Shown here: piece after piece, positions 32,644 to 46,493 of the stretch
How the letters are laid out: each line of letters starts with the position of its first letter
Numbering within the stretch: the stretch's first letter is position 1
From: Phorcus lineatus
Lineage: Eukaryota; Mollusca; Gastropoda; Trochida; Trochidae
NCBI GenBank assembly: GCA_921293015.1
Contig: OV121081.1
Location: forward strand, 5,828,001-5,892,000
DNA: 64,000 nt
Reading direction: 5' to 3'
Position numbers and translations under genes: made by a program
The notes under the pieces: generated by a model
The model's database searches: none
Seen by the model: the letters and a program-made list of their open reading frames with translations, nothing else
Told to the model about the DNA's origin: nothing

Positions 32644-35600
32644 ATATACAACAAATGAAACTCCAAATTATAGATGAATCCAAATTCGTCCGAACATAGA
32701 TGAATGCGCAACTGACACTATGTAATACCCGATGATCACATTTCTGTGAAACCCGTTGCTAATGAACTAATAAGCACAGATTCATTTACAGTCTTTTATT
32801 TTCTGAAAAGTTTTTTACACATGAACAATTGTAGTTTAGATGATAGAAATAAGGCATATATACTGATTAAATATTTTTCTCACAGATCAAAAGAATAAAT
32901 TACTTTAGATGACTCTGACATACCATTTTTACTCTTCATTTCGATAATGATGATTCAGACTTCATCTTATCGTCATATATGTAATACATCCATTGTTTTG
33001 TAGTAATACCTTTCTTTAAATATATCTGATTTCTCATCAAAATAGGTACGAAAATAACATACCTACCATGTTAGGTGATGGCCACAGGAAGATATTGACA
33101 TGTCAAGACTAGACATTTTCCACCTAAAGCACATTTTATTGACAAAATGTCTCCCGAACTAATAAACGGTGTTATTTACAGTTATCGTAGGTCATCGTAT
33201 GATATTTTTGGTGTACGGATGCCACAGATATGTAAATGATTCCAGAGCGTTTATCTATATTTGTTTATATGTTTTTTGTTTCACATAAAGAAATCTTTTT
33301 AGTTTGTAACGTTAAGATGTGATGTATTTTAAAGCAGGCCTCCTGCCCTGCAATAGTTATAGACACAATATTGTGGATTCGCGACGTCATCGTATTTATA
33401 CAAACATTTAAAGGAAATATTCAAGTACAAACCAAAATTCAAGTACCCGATGGTTATGAGGCTACAGCATGATACGCATGAGTCTGTATTGAGAGAAAGA
33501 ACTTCATTATGTCGACTACATTTGCTATATCAAAACCACTTTACTATATATACTATGTGATAAAATTATAATATTTTGATGACTGTTTGTTAATCACTAG
33601 ATGTGGGAACTTTAGCTATACCAACTGTTTTAACCAATAATCAATCTTCTTGTGTGAAAATGCTCTAATATGGCCTAGCCAGCGAAATCTCATCAGTTTT
33701 AAGATCAAAAGAATTGGGTTTAAACTGTTGATAAAATATTGATTATTGTTAAAAAGCAATTGTATCACAGAAGGAAACATCCGATTATTGTAAACATGAT
33801 CGTTATCAACAACATTTTTTGATTGACGAAAATATCATGTGAACTCTGATAAATATAAAACATTAACAGATTACTCGTTCTAATGAATATTGGATACTGT
33901 GAAATGCGTAATTAAGAATGGTGTATCGTTTATAGCAACGGAAATAAAAACCATCAGAAATTCTTATCTTGATGGAAATATTTGACATGAGGACATCAAA
34001 ACTTGAAATAAAATTATGTGTGAATTAGGCATTGTTATTGTTTGGCTGGTTTTTTAATCTGTTTTCATATTGTGTTCAGTCTAACTTATTACTGTAATTG
34101 ACAGTTGATAAGTTGTTTGATTATGAAACATAATTCTTTTATATAATATGGAAGTATAGCATATAAAGTGGCCCTTTACATAATTTAGCCAGTCTTTATT
34201 TAACCTTTTCTTCCAAACGTGAAAGAAATGCTGATATTCATTGCCCCACAGAAACTAACTTGTCTCCCCTGTGCTACTCCAGTAGTAAATAACTGTCCCT
34301 GAATTAACGCTGAATTAAACTTTAAATACGAATTTGGAAGGTTGTGTCCCAGGCGTGACAGTTATACATTGAAAAATAATATGCCGTGAATGGAAAAGAC
34401 TACTGATGAACATGCAATGTTAAAGAATGAGTATTAAAATATTTATTTATGCCTTTGGAACCACGTTATCGGCTATTCCTTTTATTGCAGTTTGGCTCCC
34501 TTTATTATATCTAAAACTTTATAATATAGAAGCGGTTATTAATTGTCAAAATCCATTTAAATGCTACAGTGTCTCTCACTTGGTATTTTGATTTAAAACG
34601 ATTTAATGTTTTTCTGTTGATTAAGTTTTTTTCTTGTGGTAATACTACGTTTAAAATCGCTTTTTGCAATCACCATAATATTATGGTTTTCTATTGATTG
34701 TAAAATTGCTTTTAAATTGTTTCAAATTATTTTTTATGCTGTTTTTGGCAGAGAAAGATGCAATCCTATTACCCCTTTATGAAACAGACTTTCGATTTTA
34801 AACGATTGTTATCTTTTAATGCGACAAAGAAATTGTACAATAAGAGTGCTCATCTTGTTGCGTGCTTCGAATTCAGGCATTTCTTGAATCAGTTAAACTT
34901 AATTGTAATTACTGGAAGCAATCGTCTTGTCCAGAATGTTTGATTTGGAGGGATCTGGAGCATGATATTGTGACGAGGAACAACATTCCAGGAACCTTGA
35001 GAGCCGTCATTACATTCCATCAATGTCAGGTTGTGATTTCACTTCAAGGTTACATCATCATTAAAATAAACGTCGGCAATGTTCATGAATGCAAAAGGTA
35101 TCTGTGTTAATTTGTCGTGGCAATCTTGTTTCTCTCACGTATACTAACTCGAATATATATTAGTTGTCTTCTGATTTACAGTCAGCATATATTTAAAATG
35201 ATTGTTAAAAAGAATATCAACGCCAGTTTCTTCTTACATGTTTCAACGTTATTAACAGGGAGGTTTACATTGCAGTGATAATGTGATGATGTATACATCT
35301 TTGTGATGATGTGAAGCATTGTGTTTACATATAACAAAGTTTGCAGCATTGTTACACTGTTCAATGGGTCAAATACCTTTTTATTATGGAGGTTACCTCA
35401 CTGTAGAATGTTCAATGTCTGGATAGTTCCGCCCTTTTCTTGTTTTTCTTTCACTGCTTTGAGATGTTTCTAGAAATAGAAAGATCTGGCAACCAATGGT
35501 CTAGATATAAAGGCCAGCTGTCAGAAAGCATTAATTCACACAATGAGCTACCTGGTGTTCTACATGTGACTTTTCGATCATCCTGCTGCGCCATAGTTGT

Positions 35601-36300
35601 CCACTTATTTTTAAGATGAGCTCGATTTATCAATACAAGACTAATTTTATCAATTGTTGTATGACCAAGGACGTTTGTGAATATATTTTTTCAAAACTAG
35701 CCTCTTGTGACTCATTTGATATTGTATTACCTATTTGCATTAGTCTACATCGTAACTATCAACTGTTTGTAAACTTGATCAAACTGTTCTAATTATATTC
35801 AATTGTTTGTCATATTTTGCTGGTTTGACTGGGGGACATTTTCCTCTTATCAATGAAGATGTAACATTCTGATATTCACATTTGGTGTAAGCTGGTTTGT
35901 AATAAACTGAAATTGAAAGGCTCACCTTCAGTCTGTTGATTTGTGCATATAAAACACATAGTCATCGAACATTTAACATACTATTCGAACTATACTAATA
36001 ATTTTTATTATGTATGGACATCAGGCTATTCATTTCATACATAAGTTGAGGTTAAAACGGTTGTTAATAAGAGAAGATTGATAAAAGATATATGTCATGT
36101 CGCTGAATTTGTGTTTATCTCTTTTCCCGCTTTCAAATCTGTCTGTAATAAAATGAAAGTTTGACAAAACATTCATTACTGTAACTTGTTTGGCCAACAC
36201 TCAACATTCATAAAACTCTGGAAAAGGGTGATGTTTTGAGTGCAGTTACATTTTTTTAGAGGAAAAAAGCAAATATTTCATAACTTTTGGAATTGATCTG
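32640..36300. other. gene-free AT-rich stretch
   Basis: No gene or named element is seen. Short overlapping ORFs at 34758-35110 have no recognisable domain. Confidence 0.4.
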
Positions 36301-36318
36301 ATTCTTATAAGAAATGTC

Positions 36319-37010
36319 TTCACGAAACAGCTTTATATATAATCGATTCACACTCAATGCTATCTATGTCTGCTTTTGGTACCACTATCTTTTATATATC
36401 CATCAGAACCATCAATAGTCCCACTCAATCATCCTCTTGAAGTTAAATAGCCAGCAGGTTTTACCAGACTTTCGAGGAAAAGCTTCTGTTACGAAGATTG
36501 AAAAGCAAAACTAGTAAACAAAGTATTTAACTCTTAATTGAAAATGCAATCGTTATATCTAAAAGATTAATGATAAGAACGTTTTGGACAGATCAATGAT
36601 AATTTGATCTTTGGAGATTTGTTAAATACTAAGAATAAATTTAGCTGTAAACAAGTGTTTTTCGCCTGTTTTAAGTTATCTTTGGTGAAATTGTTACACC
36701 AATGTATAATCTTACTTGATCAGATTACAGGTAGTTTTGCTATGTCATGTATAAGACTCAAACGCATTGATGTCTATTGAAGTGATGATGAGAGTGGATG
36801 TACAGAGCTAGATATATTATTCATCATATTGTGTGGAAATGACGGAGATTTCCCTGACTGGACGTCGTAAACACATTAACAGTCGGTTTATTTCCCTTGC
36901 CACATGAAGCAAATTTAATTCCTTCCCACACTTGTACTCACATTTGTTTCAATAGAACTGATTGCTTGAGCTTCGCTGGCTGGTCTTATAAGACGTCTTG
37001 TCAAACACAT
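36319..37010. repeat. recurrent module, copy M2
   Basis: GAAACAGC then ATCGATTCACACTC at the start, GTGGATGTACAGAGCTAG at 36794, ATTATTCATCATATTGTGTG at 36816, CCACATGAAGCAAATTTAAT at 36899, and TTCAATAGAACTGATTGCTT at 36948. A TATA-like GAATATAAAAAA follows at 37029. Confidence 0.7.
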
Positions 37011-37739
37011 CTTCCTGAAACTGCCTTTGAATATAAAAAACTTTTATACTTGACTTATTTTGTAAACATTATCAATTTAAGCCAAGAATCTTGCCTTTAA
37101 AAATTTAGCATGTTAAATCAGATTTAAGTGGACAGTAGCGCTTTTTAAAAAGATTTAGTTCTTCAAAGTATCCCCTTTAAACATTAGTTTATGGCGACTG
37201 TATTATATTAAGAGGGTCAAAACCTATTATTACCCATGATCTGTAATCGTAGAGGAACTTATCAAATATCAGCAATAAAGTCTGGTAGCCATTGTGTGTG
37301 AGCACCTTATATCATTTTAGGTTTGGGAAAATGAATTTGCATAGCTTAAGAGTACATGGTACGTTAGTTTTAAGGCTTAATCTTTCCAGTGACGACAAAA
37401 GCTCCATATCTCATCATTTGCTTTTTCGTGAAAGGCTTGTTCTAACACGGTCCTCTCTCTTAGGTCTCTCTTAAGTTTGAAGTTTTCAAAACAAGGTTAT
37501 CTGAAACTGTTTATATCGTTAGACATTCTTTCTGATTAGAGCTTTGTTACAGTAAAGAGTGATGGTTCAACGTTCATATATATTTAGCTTGCAAAAACCC
37601 AATATTTCTCAATATGTTTCTGATTATTACTATTATTATCGATGTAGAAATCTCGAAATGAAATGGTATTACGAAGATAGAAAGGAACTAGTCAAAAACA
37701 ATTCTTGTATTTGATTATTGTTTTAAAACGCCATAGTCA

Positions 37740-38095
37740 TGTGCTTTTTGAGTGTTAGTTATCTGTAGTTAAATGCAATCTCCCTGCTTCGTAAGCAACC
37801 AGGACACCAATGTTTAAGCGTACTTGATCATGTTACATGCAGTGTACATAAATAAAATACATTGATGTCTATTTCAAGTTAAAAGGACGAGAGTTGACGT
37901 ATAAAGCTTTATATATTATTCATCATATTGTGTGGAAATGTAAGAAACAAGCCTGTCTGGAACTCGTCAACACGTTCACAGTCGACTTCATTTCCCAAAT
38001 TATATCAAGCAAATACAATTTCCAACCCATTCGTGTTTCAATAGAACTGATTCTTGAGTTTCGGTTGCTTGTCTTACAGGACATATTTTCAAGGG
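37740..38095. repeat. recurrent module, copy M3 (3' half)
   Basis: It shares ATTATTCATCATATTGTGTG exactly with M2 (here at 37914), then CCTGTCTGGAACTCGTCAAC, ACAGTCGACTTCATTTCCC and TTCAATAGAACTGATTCTTG. M2 and M3 lie about 1.1 kb apart in the same orientation, so this pair looks like a local tandem duplication. Confidence 0.7.
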
Positions 38096-38099
38096 AATA

Positions 38100-39665
38100 T
38101 TCCTTGTACTGCTTTTGACTACAAGAAGCTTTGTATCCCTTAATTGTACTTGTGTATATGTTTATAAACAATGGTAGTTGACTTCAAGGATCCTTGTTGT
38201 TTTATGCTCAAAGATGTACAAGAAGTAATTATACCCCTCGAGAGATGACCAAAGCTCCACATCTCATCATTGCTTCCCGTGTTTCTTTCTTGCATACCCG
38301 CCCCCTTGAGTCTTTCTTTAGTTTAAGTGTTTAGACAAGGTTTTCGGAACCAGTTTATATTGTTTAGAAATGGTTTCTCTGACATATGATAATTATATTG
38401 TAAAGAGTGAATATTACATTTTCAAACATATTACATACAAAACAATGAAAACTCCTAAAGTACATATAAATAGGATCTATCAATTATCATAAAAACATGA
38501 GTGTAATCTCTCGGTATTAAATAGGAGTTTTAGTTCGCTTTCTTTTTCCACGCGGATCTTGTTAATACATTGCACCAATGCACCTTCCTCTACAAATCAT
38601 GCGCACTTAAAACATTTTAATCAAGAGATAAAGAACTGAATACTGAATTAACCCTCATCAACTAACAGTTCATTCAAAACTACCAGGCGTGAATAATGTC
38701 TTCACTGATAACGTACGCGAGCAGGCAACAACACTTGTAAATTAATATGGTCACAAACAGTTCTTGAATAATTGTTTAAAAGTCGCCTAACTCATTATAC
38801 TTGTAAACACTTTCTTCATTTATACTCAATCATTTCCTTCGATTAGATTTATTGAGACCGTTTAACCGCCTACGTCAAAAACACCTATTACTTTCTCCTT
38901 GAATTGATTATTACTCATTCTTGCTTTCCAAGAGCAATTGCACAGGCAAAATTAAATTTTTGAATAGTAGTGTTTTAGACATAATCATCTAGATATACTG
39001 TTGGTGTTGAAATGATGATGAATAGATGATTATGCTGATATCAAATCAATAAAACACACTGTGCTGGAAAACAGCAATATTATTGAATCATTACACCATT
39101 TTATCAACACGAGTAATAGATTTTCTTGACATTCTGCAATGATCTATTAACTATTTTCACTTTAATTTGTTTCGTATATACCAGGCAATATTTCAAATCC
39201 TATTACGTAGCTAAATGATAACATTACACATTGTTTCTTTGCTTTTGAAGTTTCACATTTTCTTGTGTTTTTTTACAGCTTTATGTATTATGTAAAAGAG
39301 CGGCTTTCAAATAAGCTATTATAGCTTGTTCGCCAATCTTTGTTTCATTTTTGGAAATAAAAATATGTTTAAACCATAAAACACACTGTTGTGTAGATTT
39401 ACCTTTAAACCATATTTCAATCTTTAAATCATTAACGTTCTCGACGTGTGATGTTATGGTAATAAGCAATGAAAGGACAAGGTCGAGGATTTATTTTGTA
39501 TTTTCGATTAAACAGGAAAGACTTTTTTTATATATTGTTTTCAAAATGGAAACAAAATCGCTAACGAACATTCAAGGATCTGAAGGTTTCACTCATCTGT
39601 TATACATCACTTCCACATTGCAGAAACGCCTATATGACGACCGATATATTAAAACGAACGATTTC
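38100..39665. other. gene-free stretch before the 40-kb tandem array
   Basis: An open frame of 111 codons starts at 39351 on plus and runs into the first array unit. It has no recognisable domain, and the minus strand is open here too. Confidence 0.35.
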
Positions 39666-39669
39666 AATC

Positions 39670-40480
39670 CATTGCAAGTAATGTAACAATTTGTTTTTCC
39701 TTAACTGAAGTGAAGTTAAAGGTTACTACTTTCAACCATAATCTTGAATTGAAGTGCATCTTCAATTCAACATCTGACTGTCCAACAGAATACATCTTAG
39801 TACTGACGTTTTAGAGGACATGTTTGCAAGTAGTGAAACAATTTGTTTTTCCTTAACTGCAGTGAAGTTAGTGGTTACTAATATCAACAATGACCTTGAA
39901 GTGAAGTTTATCTTAAATTTTACGTCTTACTGTCCTACAGCAAGACATTTTGAAATACATCTGAATCTTGACGTTTTAGAGGACAAGTTTGCAAGTAGTG
40001 TAACAATTTGTCTTTCCTTAACTGCAGTGAAGTTAGTGGTTACTAATATCAACAATGACCTTGAAGTGAAGTTTATCTTCAATTTAACGTCTTACTGTCC
40101 TATTTTGAAATACATCTGAATACTGACGTTTTAGAGGACAAATTTGCAAGTAGAGTAACAATTTGTTTAATTTTCCCTTAACTGCAGTGAAGTTAGTGGT
40201 TACTAATATCAACAATGACCTTAAAGTGAAGTTTATCTTCAATTTTACGTCTTACTGTCCTACAGCAAGACATTTTGAAATACATCTGAATACTGACGTT
40301 TTAGAGGACAAGTTTGCAAGTAGTGTAACAATTTGTTTTTCCTTAACTGCAGTGAAGTTAGTGGTTATTACTATCAAATATGACCTTGAAGTGAAGTTTA
40401 TCTTCAATTTAACGTCTTACTGTCCTACAGCAAGACCTTTTGAAATACATATTAATACTGACGTTTTAGAGGACATGAGG
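39670..40480 (+). repeat. tandem array, five units of 152-170 bp
   Basis: The motif TTGCAAGTA recurs with its GCAAG at 39674, 39826, 39991, 40146 and 40316. Each unit carries CCTTAACTGCAGTGAAGTTA and ATCTTCAATTTTACGTCTTA and ends in TGACGTTTTAGAGGACA. One unit period is 165 bp (55 codons). The plus frame stays open over two units at a time, with peptide repeats such as AVKLVVTNINNDLEVKFI. Small indels break the frame between units, and the first unit is the most diverged. Confidence 0.95.
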
Positions 40481-40499
40481 GGGTTTTGCAGTTAAATTT

Positions 40500-42845
40500 T
40501 TTCACTCTTTATTGAGAAATATTTAGAGATGAATTCAGGACGTAGCGTTAACATGTGATATTGTCACAACTCTAAGTTCTCAAAGAGACTGATAAATAAA
40601 ATGCATGATGTATTACTCTGTCTTTTTATTTTATTTTTAATTCTAGATACAATGCGTCAATCTGAATAAAAAGTCTTTTTGACCTTTTTTTGTCACTGAT
40701 TAAGAATAAAGTGATAAAAACATATAGGTCTTCATCTTTAACTTTGTGATGTGGCTATTACGCAAATGGTTCCAAATTCATAATTACTTGAAATGTATAC
40801 CAACATAAGTATTTCTTATTCTTATTCATTCTAAAAAAATGTCAACGTTAAACTAGACATTAACACTTTGGTCAAACAGTGGTCAAAAAACTGCTATAGA
40901 ATCTATTGGAGTCATCTTGTGATTTCAGCATTTCACGTATGCATGCATTTTCATTAGAACCAAAGGGGCGTGACACTGGAGGAAATTCGTAATTTTATGT
41001 ATATAGGGTCCTCTGTTGTAGCATTTAAGAACGACAGCGAACATAATGACATGAAACAGACCAGGCTATAACAGACAGTTATTTGTCCCGGAAGGTGATG
41101 CTGAAGTGTCTGTGTCCATGTCACAACATCGCCAGATCCCTTTAATGGACAGCCTGGACAAGATTTATACATTGCCATTACAGGCTAGATCATTTGTCTG
41201 ATTACGTTACTGAACCCAGATTATAATAACTATCCATTTTGCCACTTGTAAAACAATGCTCCGCAGTGCATTGTAGCCTTGAAGTAATAAATTCTTCATT
41301 GGAAGTAAACATTGATTAAGATAATTATATACAGTACCTTAATTTAACAACAATCGTTGTTTATTCATTTTCTTTGCACAATGTTGATTTGAAGAAAATA
41401 ACATTTATCCATACTGTGAAACAGTAACACACAAGATCACGAAAAGTTTTAGACATGTTAACTGAAAGTCTGAAAAAAAGGAAAAGGGTTAATCGATCTC
41501 TCTCTATCGAAGGTGATATGAGCACATTGCTACAGTAATGAGCGGCAGCACTGAGGCGTCATAGATTAAACAGTATCTAGATGATGTATGGGGAATGGGA
41601 GATTCTAAGATGTGATATTGTTGTAACTAAACTTGTTTCTTTTACATTTAAACACATTTGTGATGTAGATACACACTGTTATCCCGTAAATAATGGCTTA
41701 GCATCACCTTCATGATGTTAGTAGATGCAAGCAAATCTACAAATGCTTGAAATTAAAACCCGTTTTAATCATACATCCTTACACAAAGAATGTTAACTTT
41801 GAATAATAATTATTGAAGTAGTGTATGCATCTTAAAATAACAAAGTCAATGAATACTAAACAAACTAATCTAAAAGATACCAGGTTTTATGGATACTCAT
41901 TAACATTTATAGGCCATTTGTTTCAAGATTACACCATAATCATTTAACTACAACGGGCAACCTTGACAAGAACGTTACTATGCTAATATTAGATTGCTGG
42001 TTTACTTTAGCTAGGTTACATCAGTTATCTACATTACCCATCTTGCAACATGTTGGACAATATTCCACAGTAGATATTTATACTATTAACATTAGAAACA
42101 TTACTGTCATCATATATGTGTTATTTGTGATTATTTGTTTCATTTGAAATCGACTCACAACAACGTGGTTTTCAGGGCAGCCATGTTTATTCAGCTACGA
42201 TGTGGTACAAGCATTTTGATTGGCTCATCTTAGTGTTTAACTCGATTAACCATTTGAATGATAATGATGCTATTACATATAATTGAATCCAGACTGTATT
42301 CAAGTTCTCGCAACAATATACATCAAACAGAAATTGAAAGAATCTGGGATTTTGAATGTTTTATATAGTAGTTTAATTAAAATAAAAGTCTTACAAGGAC
42401 ATTTTGCATGCATGGTCGACGGTTTCTCTGTAAACAGAAATATACGGAGAGCCAGACTGGTCTAGCAACTAGCATCAATGACTCCTATCTTTCAACATCA
42501 TTGTAAGTATGTTTCATGCAAAAAGGACTGATTCAAGATTCCTACTGACTGTATTATATGGTACGGGAAAAGTAAAGCAGATGTAGATAGTATAGATGGT
42601 ATACAGTGATATTGGAGACTGTATTTGACAAAAAAGTCTTTCTGATTAAAGAAAGTAAAGAATGCATACATTGTATGGCGCTAATGGAGGCATGATAACA
42701 GTGGAAACAAGGGTAGATCAGAAGGTTGTATCAGTCATGTTACCTTATGGTAGCCATGTTCAATCTAATTTTCTCTTGGTAAAGTAGCATGTTTTCAGTA
42801 CAATAAAGATATGAAACATTCTGAAAGCAAAATTAACGATCTGCA

Positions 42846-42878
<33 letters not shown>

Positions 42879-43535
42879 GTGATTAGCAAAATCCCCTCTA
42901 AGCTTATTGATCACATGTAGCTGTTCAGTCGTTGGCAAGTTAAAGTCACACATACATTATTGTTTGAAAAGCGAAGTGATGGTACGGTTGTTGTTTTGGA
43001 TATGCATTTTGCAGGTATATAGTAAGGATATAAAAGCAACAGAATTGAGGCGGGACTAGAGATACATTGTCAGTTATTTTGAACATAGATGTATGTCCAG
43101 AAGTCGGAGTCAATATTCAGTGTTTACAATGTTTTTTCGTTCGTAACTTTGGTTGTTTTTTAGTGCCTTTATTTTTCATTGTCAGGACAAATAGGCCTGA
43201 AAATGACGTAATAACAAACACATCAACATGACACAGATAAATGGTTTAAATTACACATTTACAAAACACATGTTGATTAATATTGTTGAAAGTAACATTT
43301 ACCTCGCAATGATAGATAGTTGATAGATAGTTGACGCAAATACATTGACTTGATAGCGATAAGTATTTGACTCCTGAATGGTCTGTTGTGTCTGCCTCCT
43401 TACCGCTTTATCCTCTGGATGCATATTAAACCGAACACTCTTGACAAGAATATAAACATGCTTCCATGAGAAAGTATTAATAATCCCTCTAATTCATATT
43501 TAGGTTGTTAAAACTAACAGCATGACTTCATTTGC
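40500..43535. other. gene-free stretch
   Basis: It contains a trinucleotide run at 42846-42878 and a minus ORF at 40954-41178 whose end reads SSVTPLWF. That resembles the LPSSVTPL core of the Ig relics at 13-14 kb but is too short to call. Confidence 0.4.
42846..42878 (+). repeat. (ATG)11 trinucleotide run
   Basis: Eleven consecutive ATG triplets, then a slightly interrupted GTGATTAG. Confidence 0.95.
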
Positions 43536-43541
43536 GTGCTA

Positions 43542-44886
43542 CAGTGCCGTGCCACTTATAATCGTACGATTTCAAAATGGTTTATAACGGACAGTTTTCA
43601 TATATTTTTAATCACTTCACGCAACGTAAATATAACTCGAAACCAATTCAAATTTGACATGGCGTCCATATGGTCACGTGACTCTCACGTGACGTCGTTG
43701 AAAGTGTCGTCTGCTATTTCATGGAAGCATACGATAATCTTGCAATCATGGGCAGAAAATCTACGGAACTTAGTATTGATGCAAAACAGATAGCGGTAAA
43801 GTTAAAAGAAGAAGGGAAGAGTTATAAAACTATTACTGACCTTTTGGGGATTCCAAAATCTACTATCGGTAGCTTTTTTAACAAAGTTCAGAGAACGTGT
43901 ATTGTTGACAACATCCCGAAACAAGCTCGATCCTCACTGCTGTCAAACAGAGATCGGACCTCGCTCTTCAAGTTCGTGAAACAAAACAGACAGAAATCTT
44001 TGAGAGATATTACTGTTGATTTTAATTCAGGGAGAAACCAATCTGTCTCTAAACGAACAATTCAACGGGAATTGCATCGTGAAGGATTTTACAGGCGCAT
44101 TACGAAGAAGAAAATGGTTGTCAGAGGTGTAAACAGAAAAAAGCGTGTGATGTGGTGTCGACGAATGAAAGAGAATCTGTTGATAATTTTTGGAAGAAAG
44201 TGATCTTTAGTGATGAGAGTCAGGTTGTTATTGGTAACAATAATCGTGTGTATATATGGAGAAAAGAGAATGAAGCCAACCGACCCGAGTGTGTGTGCCC
44301 CCCTCAAACCCGGAAGTTAAGTTTGATGGTGTGGGGAAGCATCAGTTTCCATGGTGTTGGGACTTTAGTGCGTGTCGAAGGGAATATCAATGCTCAAAAG
44401 TACATTTAGATAATTGACAACAATTTGTGACCGGTTATAGCCAGGCATTTCCCTGATGACAATTACATATTTCAGGACGACAACGCACCCGTTCACAGGG
44501 CTCATACTGTGCGAAATTCATCGCCAACAAATTCATTAATGCAATAGAATGGCCAGCCCAGTCTCCTGGTCTCTTTGTTATCGAGAATGTGTGGCTAAAG
44601 TTAAAAAGAAAGTTGTAGGAGACCGTAAATGCTATTACAACACACGATGAACTTTTCGCTGCAATCCACACTTCCTGGCAGAACATCGAGTTAGACTTTA
44701 TACAAGGCCTTTATCAGTCAATCCCAAGGAGAATAGCAAAAGTAATAAGCATGAAAGGACATCTAACATAGTATTAAGGTATGTTATTAAGTTTTTAATT
44801 GATAAATTATGCTTGAAAAAGTCGAGTCGACACGTAAATAAACGGCCGCCATTTTAAATCGTACGAATATATGTGGCATGGCACTG
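43542..44886 (+). mobile_element. Tc1/mariner-type DNA transposon, decayed, 1345 bp
   Basis: The ends are inverted repeats of about 35 bp: CAGTGCCGTGCCACTTATAA on the left, and on the right the complement of CAGTGCCATGCCACATATAT. Both are followed by TCGTACGATTT. Each end is flanked by TA (43540-43541 and 44887-44888), the Tc1/mariner target duplication. One transposase gene lies inside, interrupted by frameshifts and stops. The copy is therefore non-autonomous, though its ends are well kept and could in principle be moved by an active relative. Confidence 0.95.
43748..44770 (+). pseudogene. Tc1-like transposase, broken
   Basis: The start is taken at MGRKSTELSID (43748) rather than the in-frame ATG at 43721. 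The first part holds two helix-turn-helix blocks, YKTITDLLGIPKSTIGSFF and the region ending SKRTIQRELHREGFYRR. Near 44165-44185 the frame shifts. The catalytic core then reads VIFSDESQVV (first Asp) and LMVWGSISFHGVGTLV up to a TAG at 44407. Another segment has FQDDNAPVHRAH (second Asp). After a further shift near 44516, SPGLFVIENVWLKLK (third acidic residue, Glu) is followed by an in-frame TAG. At least two frameshifts and two stops make it inactive. Spacing between second and third acids fits a Tc1-like DDE type. Confidence 0.9.
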
Positions 44887-44889
44887 TAG

Positions 44890-46420
44890 AATGTTGATTT
44901 GAAGAATATCGTGATATTTGTGAGATCGTTTGATGCAATTGGCCACCTATGTCAAGAACATGAACGCTCCAGTCTCTGTTATAACATAATGTAGTGAAAA
45001 AACGATTTCCGTTTGGTAGCATCGTTACAGGGACAGCATCGTGACAATAGGCAATCATAACAGAAGGCTAATTGGTTATCTGATAACTTTATGGGGAAGA
45101 GAAACGACTTGGTCTAGTTTGTACTCACCCTTTATCTCTTTGAGCAATGTTGGAGTCTATATGTACTCCCAAAACCAACTCATCTTCACAGTAAAAGCTT
45201 GTGAAGTTATACTGCGAACTTGTTTGTCTCCACTTCTTGCAACTATTTAATGACAGAAAACGATTTACAACGATGACAATACCGACTTTGATATATCTGG
45301 AATAAAGAGTTTGTAGAAGAAACCAAATACGTACATTGTTTTTCAAAGATGTGAAAATCAGTCTAAAAGTCGATATGTGGTGAAAGCATGATTTTGAGAA
45401 TTAGTTACACATGATCAAGAGATTGTTTAACCAAATTAGTTCAAACTTCGAAAGAAATAGGTTAAAGTTGTTGACAACCTCTTATTAGTACTTAGATGTT
45501 TATTTTATGTCATTTATGTGATAAAATTCTCGGTTAGTGTACAAGAGAATTATCAATGCATGGTAAAGGGATGGTAAATTCTTTACATACTTCAACTACT
45601 TTTCTACATTGTGGCGTCTTTGCCAATAGTATGATTCTCGGAGTGAGCTTGGTTTAACGTGTTTACAACAATATTTCAGTTATTAAACGCGTGTATCAAA
45701 ATCATCTAAAAGAGAGTTCAGAGAGAGAGAGATCAGGTAGAAAGCAATCGAAAAGATGAGGGAACAGACGGAAAGAAAGGCATAATGAGAGAATGATTCA
45801 CGGACCTTCCTGTACTGTCCTTCTCAAATATTGAACTTCTTTCACTTGCAAGCCAATTAATAGGAGTACGTTAGATATTGCAGGTGATTAAAGTACATTG
45901 ACTGTGACAGGCACCTAATGAGAACATAATGCCAAATGAATTGGTATAAAATTATCCATTCCATTGGATCGACATTTTGCGATTCAATTTGGCAAGTAAA
46001 GTTAATAGCTATCATATAATAGCTATTCATATGTTTAAAGAAGTCCAAATTGATATGAAAATTCTTTTCACCTATTATCTGTTGCTATAGTATTTAAACA
46101 TTTGGGGTTGAGTATACATTCCCATTATTAAGTAATTTCAATTTATTTTAGGATGCTGTTTCATGAACAGAAGATACAGTCTATAACCCTTTGACTCAAG
46201 AGAGTTCATATAACGCAGGGAGTGTGATGTTTTGTCTTATTACAGACTTAAAGATGTATTACTCGAATCTGTTATTTACGTATGCCGTGATATTGTACCA
46301 TTTTATTCTGCAGGCTATCTGATAAGAAGTAATCTAGAGGACGTTGTGGTCAGAGGTATGCATTGAGGGTGATTTAATCATTTTCATAAAAGCCTCAAAG
46401 CATATTTAATGACTGTCGAT
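44890..46420. other. stretch with one SINE piece, no gene seen
   Basis: Apart from the SINE-like copy at 45641-45800, nothing is recognisable. Overlapping ORFs on both strands at 45041-45346 have no known domain. Confidence 0.4.
45641..45800 (+). mobile_element. SINE-like retroposon, 5' part
   Basis: GAGTGAGCTTGGTTTAACGT, then CAATATTTCAGTTATTAAAC and a purine-rich GAGAGAGAGATCAG part match the inverse of 17770-17945. The 3' third of that family is missing. Confidence 0.65.
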
Positions 46421-46493
46421 GGCGAAATTGCGCAGTAGTTAGCGCTTTTGGTTTCGGATCAAGAGCTTCAAGGTTCGAATCGCGCATTCGGCA
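46421..46493 (+). mobile_element. tRNA-Arg(TCG)-like SINE head
   Basis: A cloverleaf-like sequence: D-arm GCGC-AGTAGTTA-GCGC; an anticodon arm TTTGG/TCAAG with loop TTTCGGA (anticodon TCG); and a B-box-like GGTTCGAATC. The T-stem pairs badly and the acceptor has two mismatches, so I read it as the Pol III promoter head of a tRNA-derived SINE rather than a working tRNA gene. About 200 bp of unique-looking body follows (to about 46700). Confidence 0.55.

Noticed and set aside
40954-41178. Minus ORF ending SSVTPLWF, like the Ig relic core
   Set aside because: The match is only about seven residues and stops follow at once; too short to separate from chance.
46421-46493. A functional tRNA-Arg gene
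   Set aside because: The T-stem is mostly unpaired and the acceptor stem has mismatches; a SINE head explains it better.
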